A DNA stretch of 6,678 nucleotides from Bacillota bacterium (GTDB lineage Bacteria; Bacillota; Clostridia; Clostridiales; Clostridiaceae). Positions 1 through 6,210 of this stretch are shown here, piece after piece (position 1 is the first letter of the stretch; the number at the start of each line of letters is the position of its first letter). The translations under genes were made by a program, and so were the position numbers. Below the pieces are notes generated by a model, which was not told the DNA's origin, did not search any database, and saw only the letters and a list, made by a program, of their open reading frames with translations. The DNA lies in the NCBI GenBank assembly GCA_023417975.1, contig JAEZDX010000574.1:1-6678 (forward strand), written 5' to 3'.

Positions 1-1
1 A

Positions 2-1072
2 CACAATTATGAACTAAACATGGAGCAAAACAAACTTATTGGCAAATACTTTCCTCAGATTGAATTTCTGACAAATGTATCTTTGGTCATTATGATTGCT
101 CTAGGCGGAATGCTCATAATATGGGGACAAACCACTATCGGAACCTTAGTTGCCTTCAACGGTTATATAGGTATGCTGATTTGGCCTATGAGACAACTTG
201 GCTGGCTTACAAACATGCTGGCACAAAACGGAGCTTCCGCTAAAAGAATTTTCGAAATAATGGACACAAAACCTGATATCAAAAATAGTGCAGATTCTGT
301 TGTCCCAGAAGATATAAAAGGTCATATAGTATTTAATAATGTAAGCTTTAAATATAATGAACAAACTGTTTTAAGCAATATAAATTTAAATATTAGACCC
401 GGCAGTACTGTGGCAATAATGGGTACTACAGGCTCAGGTAAAACATCATTAATTAACCTTATCGGAAGATACTATGATGTAACAGAGGGTTCCATTACTA
501 TAGACGGGATTGACGTGCGCAACCTTGACATAGAAACCTTACGAAGAAGTATGTCAATTGTACCTCAAGACACTTTCCTTTTCTCAGATACCATTAGCGA
601 AAATGTTCAAATGGGTAACAGATCAGCCTCAATGGAGGAAATCATTAATGCCTGTGAGAAAGCTTGCGCTATGGAATTTATAAATGAGCTTGAGGATGGC
701 TTCGATACCTTAATCGGAGAAAGAGGTATAGGACTGTCCGGTGGACAAAAGCAAAGACTTGCCATAGCAAGAGCTCTTATAAGAAATTCAAGCATTATGA
801 TATTGGATGATGCTACTTCGGCTTTGGATATGGAAACCGAATATGAGCTTTTAAAGAATCTTAACAGAATGCATAAAAAAGCAACTACCTTTGTAATAGC
901 ACACAGAATTTCAGCTGTAAAAAATGCAGATATCATTTTATACGTAGAAAATGGTGAAATCGTTGAAAGCGGTACTCACGACGAACTTTTGGCGTTACGT
1001 GGAAAATACTATGGTATATACTGCGACCAATTTAAAGATTTTGAAGATATGGAAAGTGAGGTGGTAGTATAA
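2..1072 (+). CDS. ABC exporter half-transporter, first subunit (5' truncated; TMD end plus ATPase)
   Basis: C-terminal part of a membrane-fused ABC exporter subunit that pumps substrates out across the cytoplasmic membrane. The frame is open to the window edge (six residues precede Met at 20), so that Met is internal, and roughly 220-240 N-terminal residues are missing. Numbering from that Met, two hydrophobic stretches (about 17-36 and 40-60) are the last membrane helices. The ATPase follows: Walker A GTTGSGKT 135-142, Q-loop Gln183, intact signature LSGGQ 239-243, Walker B ILDD 261-264, D-loop SALD 267-270, switch His295. The catalytic Glu position holds Asp264, so its own Walker site should be degenerate. 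The stop overlaps the next start (TAATG), implying coupled translation and a heterodimer, as in BmrC/BmrD-like or LmrCD-like pairs. Substrate is unknown; multidrug export is a family-based guess. Confidence 0.95.
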   Translation, partial: HNYELNMEQNKLIGKYFPQIEFLTNVSLVIMIALGGMLIIWGQTTIGTLVAFNGYIGMLIWPMRQLGWLTNMLAQNGASAKRIFEIMDTKPDIKNSADSVVPEDIKGHIVFNNVSFKYNEQTVLSNINLNIRPGSTVAIMGTTGSGKTSLINLIGRYYDVTEGSITIDGIDVRNLDIETLRRSMSIVPQDTFLFSDTISENVQMGNRSASMEEIINACEKACAMEFINELEDGFDTLIGERGIGLSGGQKQRLAIARALIRNSSIMILDDATSALDMETEYELLKNLNRMHKKATTFVIAHRISAVKNADIILYVENGEIVESGTHDELLALRGKYYGIYCDQFKDFEDMESEVVV

Positions 1073-2859
1073 TGGCAAGAAATACTGTAAAACAAGATGA
1101 AGATGTTCAAAAGCGCTCTAAATCGGAAATTACCTTAAGGCTTTCAAAATATTTAAAGCCCTATAAGGCAAAAGTAGTTGTAGTTGTTGCTCTTATGATA
1201 TTTGTAATGATATGCGGAATACTGAATCCTTATCTTCTTAAAGTAGCTATCGATGTAAATATAGGAAACAAAGATTTAAAAGGACTTATAATAATCGGTG
1301 TGGTAATGCTTGTGCTAAACTATCTGGCTCTTTTAGCCTCAAGAGCGAGAATAAATATGATGGCCTCTGTAACCAACAATATACTTGTTAATATAAGGCA
1401 TGAGCTTTATAAACATATACAGAAGCTATCCTTCTCCTTCTTTGATAACAGACCTGTAGGTAAAATACTTGCAAGAGTTATAGGTGATGTAAATGCACTT
1501 CAGGATTTGTTTAATAATAGTATAACCAGCTTTATTCCCGAACTTCTCAGCCTCATTTGTGTAACAATAATGATGCTGTCCATGAACTATAAGCTTGCAC
1601 TTTTGGCTATTATAATTCTCCCGCTTCTCGGAGCTGCCATGTTTCTCGTTGAAACCGTAAGCAGAAAAAGATGGCAGGAATTTAGAAAGAAGCGTTCCAA
1701 CATGAATGCTTTCACTCATGAGAATTTCTCAGGAATGAGAATAGTACAAGGCTTTGCATCGGAAAAACATTCTTCCGAAACCTTTAATACTCTTGTTAAG
1801 GATATGATGGGTGCCTTTATAAAAGCGGTAAAGCTGAATGATACCTTCTGGCCTTTAGTTGAGATATCTTGGGGAATCGGCTCCATAGTAGTATATTGGT
1901 ACAGTGTTAAGCTAATAGGTGAAAATGGTATCTCAATCGGTACCGTCATTGCTTTTACATCCTATGTAGGCATGTTCTGGAGACCTATTATGAATATAAG
2001 TAACTTCTATAACACCTTAATAACAAACTTTGCTGCTGCCGAAAGAATATTTGACATCATGGATATAGCACCTGATATTACTGATGGTAACAGTGAAGTA
2101 AAAATGCCTAAAATCAAAGGTTCAGTTGAATTTAAAAATGTTACCTTCTGCTATGAAGAAGATACCCCTGTATTGAATAATGTGAGCTTTAAAATTACTC
2201 CTGGAGAGACTATAGCTCTAGTAGGTCCTACAGGTGCAGGAAAAACTACTATAGTAAACCTTGTTAGCAGATTTTATGATACTACGGAAGGCTCTGTTCT
2301 CATTGACGGCAAGGACGTTAAAGAGGTTGAGCTGGAATCCTTAAGAAGCCAAATGGGAATTATGCTTCAGGATACTTTCCTCTTTTCAGCTTCTATAAAA
2401 GAAAACATAAGATACGGACGTCTTGACGCTACTGACCAAGAGGTAATAGCTGCTGCAAAGGCTGTAAATGCACATGAATTTATAATGAAGCTTCCTTCAG
2501 GTTATGACACTGATGTAAATGAAAGAGGTTCCAGATTATCTGTAGGACAGCGTCAATTGATATCCTTCGCAAGAGCATTGCTTGCTAATCCGAGAATATT
2601 GATTCTTGATGAAGCTACTTCCAATATTGATACAGCAACAGAAAGACTTGTTCAAGCCGGTATTGAGAAACTTCTTTTCGGAAGAACATCTTTTGTAATT
2701 GCCCATAGGCTGTCCACAATAAGAGATGCCAGCAGAATAATGGTAATTGATGACGGAAGAGTAAAAGAAAACGGAACTCATGAAGAACTTATACAACAAA
2801 AGGGTATCTATTATAATCTGTATATGTCTCAGTACAAATTTCTTAATGAAGGCGCTTAA
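1072..2859 (+). CDS. ABC exporter half-transporter, second subunit (full length, TMD-NBD)
   Basis: Complete 595-residue half-transporter, normal length for a TMD-ATPase fusion. The ABC type-1 membrane domain has hydrophobic helices near residues 35-55, 72-90, 155-172, 176-194, 262-280 and 287-305. The ATPase has Walker A GPTGAGKT 385-392, Q-loop Gln433, signature LSVGQ 489-493, Walker B ILDE 511-514 with catalytic Glu514, D-loop SNID 517-520 and switch His545. The signature is degenerate (Val for the first Gly) while Walker B is canonical, the complement of the upstream subunit. In the head-to-tail dimer this leaves one competent ATP site (this Walker B with the partner's LSGGQ) and one degenerate site. 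The ATG overlaps the upstream stop by one base, and a GAGGTGG-like ribosome site lies at 1058-1064. An intrinsic terminator follows directly. Family assignment is firm; the transported substrate cannot be read from sequence. Confidence 0.97.
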   Translation: MARNTVKQDEDVQKRSKSEITLRLSKYLKPYKAKVVVVVALMIFVMICGILNPYLLKVAIDVNIGNKDLKGLIIIGVVMLVLNYLALLASRARINMMASVTNNILVNIRHELYKHIQKLSFSFFDNRPVGKILARVIGDVNALQDLFNNSITSFIPELLSLICVTIMMLSMNYKLALLAIIILPLLGAAMFLVETVSRKRWQEFRKKRSNMNAFTHENFSGMRIVQGFASEKHSSETFNTLVKDMMGAFIKAVKLNDTFWPLVEISWGIGSIVVYWYSVKLIGENGISIGTVIAFTSYVGMFWRPIMNISNFYNTLITNFAAAERIFDIMDIAPDITDGNSEVKMPKIKGSVEFKNVTFCYEEDTPVLNNVSFKITPGETIALVGPTGAGKTTIVNLVSRFYDTTEGSVLIDGKDVKEVELESLRSQMGIMLQDTFLFSASIKENIRYGRLDATDQEVIAAAKAVNAHEFIMKLPSGYDTDVNERGSRLSVGQRQLISFARALLANPRILILDEATSNIDTATERLVQAGIEKLLFGRTSFVIAHRLSTIRDASRIMVIDDGRVKENGTHEELIQQKGIYYNLYMSQYKFLNEGA

Positions 2860-2879
2860 TTCCTGTAATAAGCAATTGG

Positions 2880-2914
2880 AAACTACAAGTATGTTACATA
2901 CTTGTAGTTTTTTT
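2880..2914 (+). terminator. Intrinsic terminator of the ABC exporter operon
   Basis: A perfect 13-bp stem (2881-2893 with 2897-2909, starting AACTACAAG) closes on a 3-nt TTA loop and runs straight into a seven-T tract (2908-2914). A further A-T pair (2880/2910) can extend it. It sits 21 bases after the exporter stop codon. No comparable T-run exists on the opposite strand, so it should act only rightward. Confidence 0.93.
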
Positions 2915-2936
2915 ATTTAACAATGGTCATAAGTAA

Positions 2937-2965
2937 TTGACCGCAAACCTATAAAGTTCTGTAAT
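2937..2965 (+). promoter_or_regulatory. Candidate sigma-A promoter for motAB
   Basis: TTGACC (2937-2942) and TGTAAT (2960-2965) are separated by exactly 17 bases; each hexamer matches the housekeeping consensus at 5 of 6 positions. It lies just after the exporter terminator and before motA. Its -10 region falls inside the spacer of the sigma-D-like promoter, so the two polymerases would compete. Chance matches are common in AT-rich DNA, so this is a prediction. Confidence 0.55.
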
Positions 2966-2978
2966 AAAATACCGATTA
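2952..2978 (+). promoter_or_regulatory. Candidate sigma-D/FliA (sigma-28) motility promoter for motAB
   Basis: TAAA (2952-2955), a 15-base spacer, then ACCGATTA (2971-2978), against the sigma-D consensus TAAA-N15-GCCGATAT. The -35 element and the CCGAT core match exactly and the spacing is ideal. Transcription would begin near 2985, giving a leader of about 120 nt before motA. Motor genes are classic members of this regulon, so position and gene content support the call. Confidence 0.75.
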
Positions 2979-3021
2979 ATTTAATTATAGGGACTCATTA
3001 ATAATCTCTTTTTGGGATTTC

Positions 3022-3062
3022 TATATATAGCACAATAAAATAAACTTTCTGTGCTATATATA
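3022..3062 (+). other. Hairpin in the motA leader
   Basis: Inverted repeat of 13 bp (3022-3034 with 3050-3062, including TATAGCACA and its complement) around a 15-nt loop. A weaker 6-bp hairpin with a T5 loop (3003-3019) lies just upstream. No T-run follows the main stem, so it is not a typical terminator. It ends about 30 bases before the motA ribosome site and could influence mRNA stability or translation; the role is unknown. Confidence 0.6.
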
Positions 3063-3092
3063 AGTATAATTTTAATAGTTATATGGTTGATT

Positions 3093-3098
3093 AGGAGG
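3093..3098 (+). promoter_or_regulatory. Ribosome binding site fixing the motA start
   Basis: AGGAGG with 9 bases to the ATG at 3108. This perfect site decides the start against an upstream in-frame GTG at 3051, which lies inside the leader hairpin and has no ribosome site. Confidence 0.9.
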
Positions 3099-3107
3099 AT
3101 ACATATT

Positions 3108-3896
3108 ATGGACTTTAGTACTTTGCTTTTTTTAATTTTTGGTTTTGCTTCATTAATAGGTGCTTTTGCTTTTGAAGGCGGAAATCCTGCTGCACTGATC
3201 GCTCCTACAGCGGCATTGATTGTTTTTGGGGGAACTATAGGCGCCGTGGGTGTATCCTTTCCATTCAAAGACATTAAAAGAATACCGGCAATTATTAAAA
3301 GTATTTTTAAACCTAAAAAAATTGATTTAGTTTCCCAGCTTATTTTCTTTAGGGATCTTTCCACGAAGACGAGAAAAAACGGTCTACTAACTATTGAGTC
3401 TGAAATAGCTATTGCAGATATAGATCCTTTTGTAAAGAAAGGTCTTCAGTTGGTAGTAGATGGTGTTGAACCGGCTACTATTCAAGGGGTACTTGAGATG
3501 GATATAGAAATGGCTTCTGAAAGGCACCATAAAGGAGCGGCGATTTTTGAAGCAGCAGGCGGCTTCAGCCCTACTATGGGTATTATAGGAACTGTTATGG
3601 GACTGGTTCATGTATTAGGTGATTTGAATGATCCCGGCTCCTTAGGTCCGAAAATAGCAGTGGCTTTTATAGCAACACTTTACGGTGTTGGCTTTGCAAA
3701 TCTTCTTTGGCTGCCCATAGGCTCCAAGCTTAAGGCAATTGATGATGAGGAGTTTAATGAGAAAAGACTTATGATGGAAGCTATGCTGCTCATTCAATCC
3801 GGTATAAATCCCAATACCTTAGTGGAAAAGCTTAAGGGCTTCTTGAACAAAAAAGAAGTTGACCATTATGATAAAATCAATAAGGGGACAGAATAA
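3108..3896 (+). CDS. motA: Flagellar motor stator protein MotA
   Basis: Cytoplasmic-membrane stator subunit that, with MotB, conducts ions and pushes on FliG of the rotor. The 262-residue product has four membrane segments (about 4-22, 29-49, 147-170, 180-204) and a large cytoplasmic loop between the second and third, the MotA/ExbB-type layout. Family landmarks are AALIAPTAALIVFGGTIGA (28-46), GGFSPTMGIIGTVMGL (151-166) with the conserved helix-3 proline Pro155, and YGVGFANLLWLPI (192-204) with Pro203. Charged residues around KTRKNGLLTIESE (87-99) fit the rotor-contact region. The start is set by the AGGAGG site. The stop overlaps motB (TAATG), giving coupled expression. A sigma-D-like promoter upstream supports a motility role. 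Whether protons or sodium drive it cannot be settled here. Confidence 0.97.
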   Translation: MDFSTLLFLIFGFASLIGAFAFEGGNPAALIAPTAALIVFGGTIGAVGVSFPFKDIKRIPAIIKSIFKPKKIDLVSQLIFFRDLSTKTRKNGLLTIESEIAIADIDPFVKKGLQLVVDGVEPATIQGVLEMDIEMASERHHKGAAIFEAAGGFSPTMGIIGTVMGLVHVLGDLNDPGSLGPKIAVAFIATLYGVGFANLLWLPIGSKLKAIDDEEFNEKRLMMEAMLLIQSGINPNTLVEKLKGFLNKKEVDHYDKINKGTE

Positions 3897-4675
3897 TGAA
3901 AAAGAAACAACATAAAGAACCAAATAATGAACGTTGGCTTCTAACCTATTCTGACCTTATTACTCTGCTAATGATATTTTTTGTAATTATGTATGCCTCC
4001 AGCAACGTGGATGTTAACAAATATAAGCTAATAGCCCAATCATTCAGCATTGCTATGGGCGGCGGCGGTTCAAACGTTATGTCTACAGGCGCGGACCCAA
4101 ATTCCAGTGATGATAAACCTTTTCCTTCTGAAGAAGACACTAAGAAAAATTCAGATCAAGACAAAGGAAACGGAACAAAAAGTGAAACTGAGCAAATGGA
4201 AGATATAAAGAAAGTTTTAGACAGCTATATGGCTCAAAATGATCTTTCAGGCAGCGTTACCTCCTCAGTTACGGAAAGAGGTCTTGTAGTAAGTCTTAAT
4301 GATGCAGCCTTCTTTGATTCCGGCAAAGCTTCTATTAAGCCCAATTATCAGGATAAAATTATCCAAATAGCAAAAATAATGAATCAAATGGGTAATTATA
4401 TTAGAGTTGAAGGTCATACGGATAATGTGCCTATGCACAGCAGCGGATTCAAGTCCAATTGGGAACTATCGGTAATACGAGCCACCAATGTTACGGAACT
4501 TATTATTGCTTCGGCTAATGTATCGCCATACAAGGTATCTGCTATCGGTTATGGAGAATACAGGCCTATAGCAGACAATAACACAGATGCAGGCCGTGCC
4601 AAAAACAGAAGAATCGATCTTGTAGTATTAAGCAGCAAGTATGAAGGTGAAGAAAGCAACAATAGCAAACAATAA
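3896..4675 (+). CDS. motB: Flagellar motor stator protein MotB (peptidoglycan-anchored)
   Basis: Stator partner of MotA, 259 residues. A short basic N-terminus (MKKKQHK) precedes RWLLTYSDLITLLMIFFVIMY (13-33), the single membrane helix with the essential ion-binding Asp20. A plug/linker region follows, including a low-complexity hydrophilic stretch (about 56-105) rich in Gly, Ser, Asp, Glu and Lys. The OmpA-like peptidoglycan-binding domain spans about 125-246, with VEGHTDNVP 171-179, NWELSVIRATNV 188-199 and NNTDAGRAKNRRIDL 228-242. It lies outside the membrane and anchors the stator to the wall. Translation is coupled to motA by a one-base TAATG overlap, with AAGGGGA (3882-3888) as ribosome site. 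Tyr-Ser-Asp around the ion site also occurs in sodium-type homologues, but this is not diagnostic. Confidence 0.97.
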   Translation: MKKKQHKEPNNERWLLTYSDLITLLMIFFVIMYASSNVDVNKYKLIAQSFSIAMGGGGSNVMSTGADPNSSDDKPFPSEEDTKKNSDQDKGNGTKSETEQMEDIKKVLDSYMAQNDLSGSVTSSVTERGLVVSLNDAAFFDSGKASIKPNYQDKIIQIAKIMNQMGNYIRVEGHTDNVPMHSSGFKSNWELSVIRATNVTELIIASANVSPYKVSAIGYGEYRPIADNNTDAGRAKNRRIDLVVLSSKYEGEESNNSKQ

Positions 4676-4680
4676 CTTAT

Positions 4681-4722
4681 AAAGAGTCTCATAGCAGTAC
4701 TTACACTGATATGGGACTTTTT
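4681..4722 (+). terminator. Probable intrinsic terminator of motAB
   Basis: A 13-bp stem (4681-4693 with 4710-4722, AGTCTCATA against TATGGGACT, including two G-T pairs) encloses a 4-bp inner stem (4695-4698/4705-4708) with a 6-nt loop. Its 3' arm ends in five Ts. It begins five bases after the motB stop. The T-run is short and the outer pairs are A-T, so termination may be incomplete. Confidence 0.75.
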
Positions 4723-4736
4723 ATATGAAGAATAAG

Positions 4737-4795
4737 TATATACATATTTCTGTAGAGAATAATCCATTCTTTGTTGAAAACAATATGTATATAAT
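4737..4795 (+). promoter_or_regulatory. Structured AT-rich region with a candidate -10 upstream of the alcohol dehydrogenase
   Basis: A perfect TATAAT (4790-4795) lies 40 bases before the dehydrogenase start. The hexamer 17 bases upstream (TTCTTT, 4767-4772) is a poor -35, so an activator or another -10 may be involved. The same stretch has a 12-bp inverted repeat (4737-4748/4782-4793) whose right arm covers the -10, plus small hairpins at 4756-4770 (AGAAT/ATTCT) and 4771-4783 (TTGTT/AACAA). Given the AT content, part of this could be chance. Confidence 0.4.
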
Positions 4796-4823
4796 ATGTT
4801 GCAATAAAATAAATCTTAGTGTT

Positions 4824-4828
4824 AGGAG
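4824..4828 (+). promoter_or_regulatory. Ribosome binding site fixing the alcohol dehydrogenase start
   Basis: AGGAG with 7 bases to ATG 4836. This sets the start at the family's usual N-terminus rather than at an in-frame ATG at 4725, which directly abuts the motAB terminator, has no ribosome site and would add 37 atypical residues. Confidence 0.88.
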
Positions 4829-4835
4829 TGTTTCT

Positions 4836-6005
4836 ATGGAGAACTTTACTTTTTTCAATCCAACAAAAATAATTTTCGGTAAAGATACCGAAAGTTCAAT
4901 AGGAAATGAAATAAAAAAATACACTGATAAGGTGTTACTCTGTTATGGAGGAGGAAGCATTAAAAAAAGCGGATTATTTGACAGAATAACTAATTCGTTA
5001 TCACAAAACGGAATTTCATATATAGAGCTTTCCGGTGTTAAGCCAAATCCAAGGTTAAGCCTTGTGCATGAGGGTATAAAGCAATGCAGAGACAATGATA
5101 TTAGCTTTATTCTTGCAGTTGGCGGCGGCAGTGTTATCGATACTGCAAAGGCAATTGCAGTAGGAGTTCCATATGAGGGAGACGTATGGGACTTTTATGA
5201 AGGGTCTGCTAAAGTTTCCAAGGCACTTCCTGTTGGCGTAGTATTAACTATCCCTGCAGCCGGCAGCGAGGCAAGTGACAGTTCAGTAATAACTAATGAA
5301 GACGGTTGGTATAAGAAAGGAATAACCACCGGTTACATACGGCCGGTATTTTCAATAATGAATCCTGAGCTTACTTATACACTGCCTGCCTATCAAACCG
5401 CCTGTGGTGCTGCCGATATGATGGCTCATATAATGGAGCGTTATTTTACAAATGTTAAAAATGTGGATCTTACGGACAGATTGTGCGAATCCACTTTAAA
5501 GACTATTATTAACTATGTTCCTAAGGCTATTGCTAATCCCCAAGATTACAATGCAAGAGCTGAAGTAATGTGGGCCGGTACTGTGGCACACAATGGCTTT
5601 TTAGATCCGGGAAGAATCGGAGACTGGGCTTCACACGGCATTGAGCACGAGCTAAGTGCTATTTATGATATAGCCCACGGAGCAGGTCTTTCAATCATAT
5701 TCCCTGCCTGGATGAAGCACGTATATAAACATGATATCGATAGGTTTGTTCAATTTTCAGTAAGGGTTTGGGATGTGGATTTATCCTTTACTTCTCCGGA
5801 GGCTATAGTGTTAGAAGGTATTAGACGTATGAGTGAATTTTTCAAGAGCATTGGCTTACCCACTACTCTTAAGGATGCACAAATACCTGAAGACAGGCTT
5901 GAAGAGATGGCCCATAAGTGCACCAATTTTAACAAGCATACTGTAGGTAATTTTGTGAAGCTTGATAGAGAAGCCGTATTGAATATTTATAAATTGGCAA
6001 GATAG
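4836..6005 (+). CDS. Iron-containing (group III) alcohol dehydrogenase, YqhD/butanol dehydrogenase type
   Basis: Cytosolic NAD(P)H-dependent interconversion of aldehydes and alcohols, as in fermentative alcohol formation or aldehyde detoxification. The 389-residue length and N-terminus MENFTFFNPTKIIFGK are typical of YqhD and clostridial BdhA/BdhB. The N-terminal dinucleotide-binding domain has YGGGSIKKSGLFDR (37-50) and GGGSVIDTAKA (96-106). The helical metal domain carries Asp194 and His198 (ADMMAH), His267 (DWASH) and His281 (DIAHGAGL), the same positions as the divalent metal ligands of E. coli YqhD, so the enzyme should be active. Glycine rather than aspartate near position 39 favours NADPH by analogy with FucO/YqhD; this is inference. 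It appears to be a single-gene unit after the motAB terminator. Substrate range (butanal, methylglyoxal and others) cannot be read from sequence, so no symbol is given. Confidence 0.95.
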   Translation: MENFTFFNPTKIIFGKDTESSIGNEIKKYTDKVLLCYGGGSIKKSGLFDRITNSLSQNGISYIELSGVKPNPRLSLVHEGIKQCRDNDISFILAVGGGSVIDTAKAIAVGVPYEGDVWDFYEGSAKVSKALPVGVVLTIPAAGSEASDSSVITNEDGWYKKGITTGYIRPVFSIMNPELTYTLPAYQTACGAADMMAHIMERYFTNVKNVDLTDRLCESTLKTIINYVPKAIANPQDYNARAEVMWAGTVAHNGFLDPGRIGDWASHGIEHELSAIYDIAHGAGLSIIFPAWMKHVYKHDIDRFVQFSVRVWDVDLSFTSPEAIVLEGIRRMSEFFKSIGLPTTLKDAQIPEDRLEEMAHKCTNFNKHTVGNFVKLDREAVLNIYKLAR

Positions 6006-6114
6006 ACTATATAGAAAGTAATAAATATCTTCACCTTGAGCTGTCACAAAATATCCAATGTTCAAGGATTTATGGGACTGCTCAAGGTGATTAGATATTT
6101 ACTTTCTATATAGT
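6006..6114. repeat. Long imperfect inverted repeat (possible MITE-like element or structured RNA)
   Basis: Starting at the first base after the dehydrogenase stop, ACTATATAGAAAGT (6006-6019) pairs perfectly with 6101-6114. AA (6020-6021) and ATATCT (6025-6030) then pair with 6099-6100 and 6093-6098, and TCACCTTGAGC (6031-6041) pairs perfectly with 6080-6090. That gives about 33 pairs with a 3-nt and a 2-nt bulge and a 38-nt loop (6042-6079). There is no T-run after it, so it is not a standard terminator. I see no clear target-site duplication and no coding capacity. It could be a small non-autonomous repeat element, a 3' mRNA-stabilising hairpin or part of a non-coding RNA. Confidence 0.8.
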
Positions 6115-6116
6115 AC

Positions 6117-6185
6117 AAAGCTGCAGTGCAACTATTGGATACCTTGAAACTTCCCATTATAAAGCTGCAGCTCTTCTTATTTTTT
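6117..6185 (+). other. Hairpin with direct repeat before a T-run (weak terminator candidate)
   Basis: AAAGCTGCAG occurs twice (6117-6126 and 6161-6170). Because the second copy extends into the palindrome AGCTGCAGCT, 6119-6126 can pair with 6165-6172 over 8 bp around a 38-nt loop. A pyrimidine-rich stretch and six Ts (6180-6185) follow. The long loop and the 7-base gap before the T-run make it a poor classical terminator, but it could end transcription from the dehydrogenase or close a small RNA covering 6006-6185. Confidence 0.35.
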
Positions 6186-6210
6186 GTATTGACCGACGGT
6201 CGGTCAATAC
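6186..6210. promoter_or_regulatory. Perfect palindrome, TetR-family-like operator
   Basis: Two 12-base arms, GTATTGACCGAC and its exact complement, flank a single central G. The core GACCGAC-G-GTCGGTC is GC-rich in AT-rich surroundings and resembles operators of many TetR-family repressors. It overlaps the -35 and spacer of the predicted promoter for the next gene, a position suited to repression. No TetR gene is visible in the window; it may lie downstream. The palindrome is directly observed, while the protein class is inference. Confidence 0.75.

Noticed and set aside
20..22. ATG at 20 as the start of the first ABC subunit
   Set aside because: The frame is open upstream to the window edge and the protein from this Met lacks most of the membrane domain expected of an ABC exporter. 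The gene is cut by the window.
2925..2942. GGTCA-N8-TGACC inverted repeat before the motA promoters as an operator
   Set aside because: Five-base arms are short and the right arm is also the sigma-A -35. There is no further support for a dedicated binding site.
3051..3107. GTG at 3051 as an earlier motA start adding 19 residues
   Set aside because: It lies in the leader hairpin, has no ribosome site, and the ATG at 3108 has a perfect AGGAGG and gives a normal MotA N-terminus.
607..3364. Minus-strand open frames such as 607-936 and 2981-3364
   Set aside because: They lie opposite well-supported conserved genes, lack credible ribosome sites and encode no recognisable domain, so they are shadows of the coding frames.
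4771..4783. TTGTT-GAA-AACAA as a Rex redox-repressor site before the dehydrogenase
   Set aside because: Rex operators are about 18 bp with TTGTTAA/TTAACAA half-sites and a longer centre. This is a 13-bp short hairpin lacking the inner bases.
4774..4795. TTGAAA (4774-4779) as -35 for TATAAT (4790-4795)
   Set aside because: The spacing is only 10 bases, too short for a sigma-A promoter.
4725..4835. ATG at 4725 as the alcohol dehydrogenase start
   Set aside because: It lies three bases after the motAB terminator, has no ribosome site, adds 37 residues unlike the family and would place the candidate promoter inside the gene.
6003..6115. TA target-site duplication proving that the 109-bp repeat is a transposed element
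   Set aside because: TA occurs on both sides but not at symmetric distances from the arms, and TA is very frequent here, so insertion is not shown.
6153..6207. A divergent leftward promoter from the palindrome (TTGACC on the minus strand, TATAAT-like at 6156-6161)
   Set aside because: The two elements are much too far apart to form one promoter, and no leftward gene follows.
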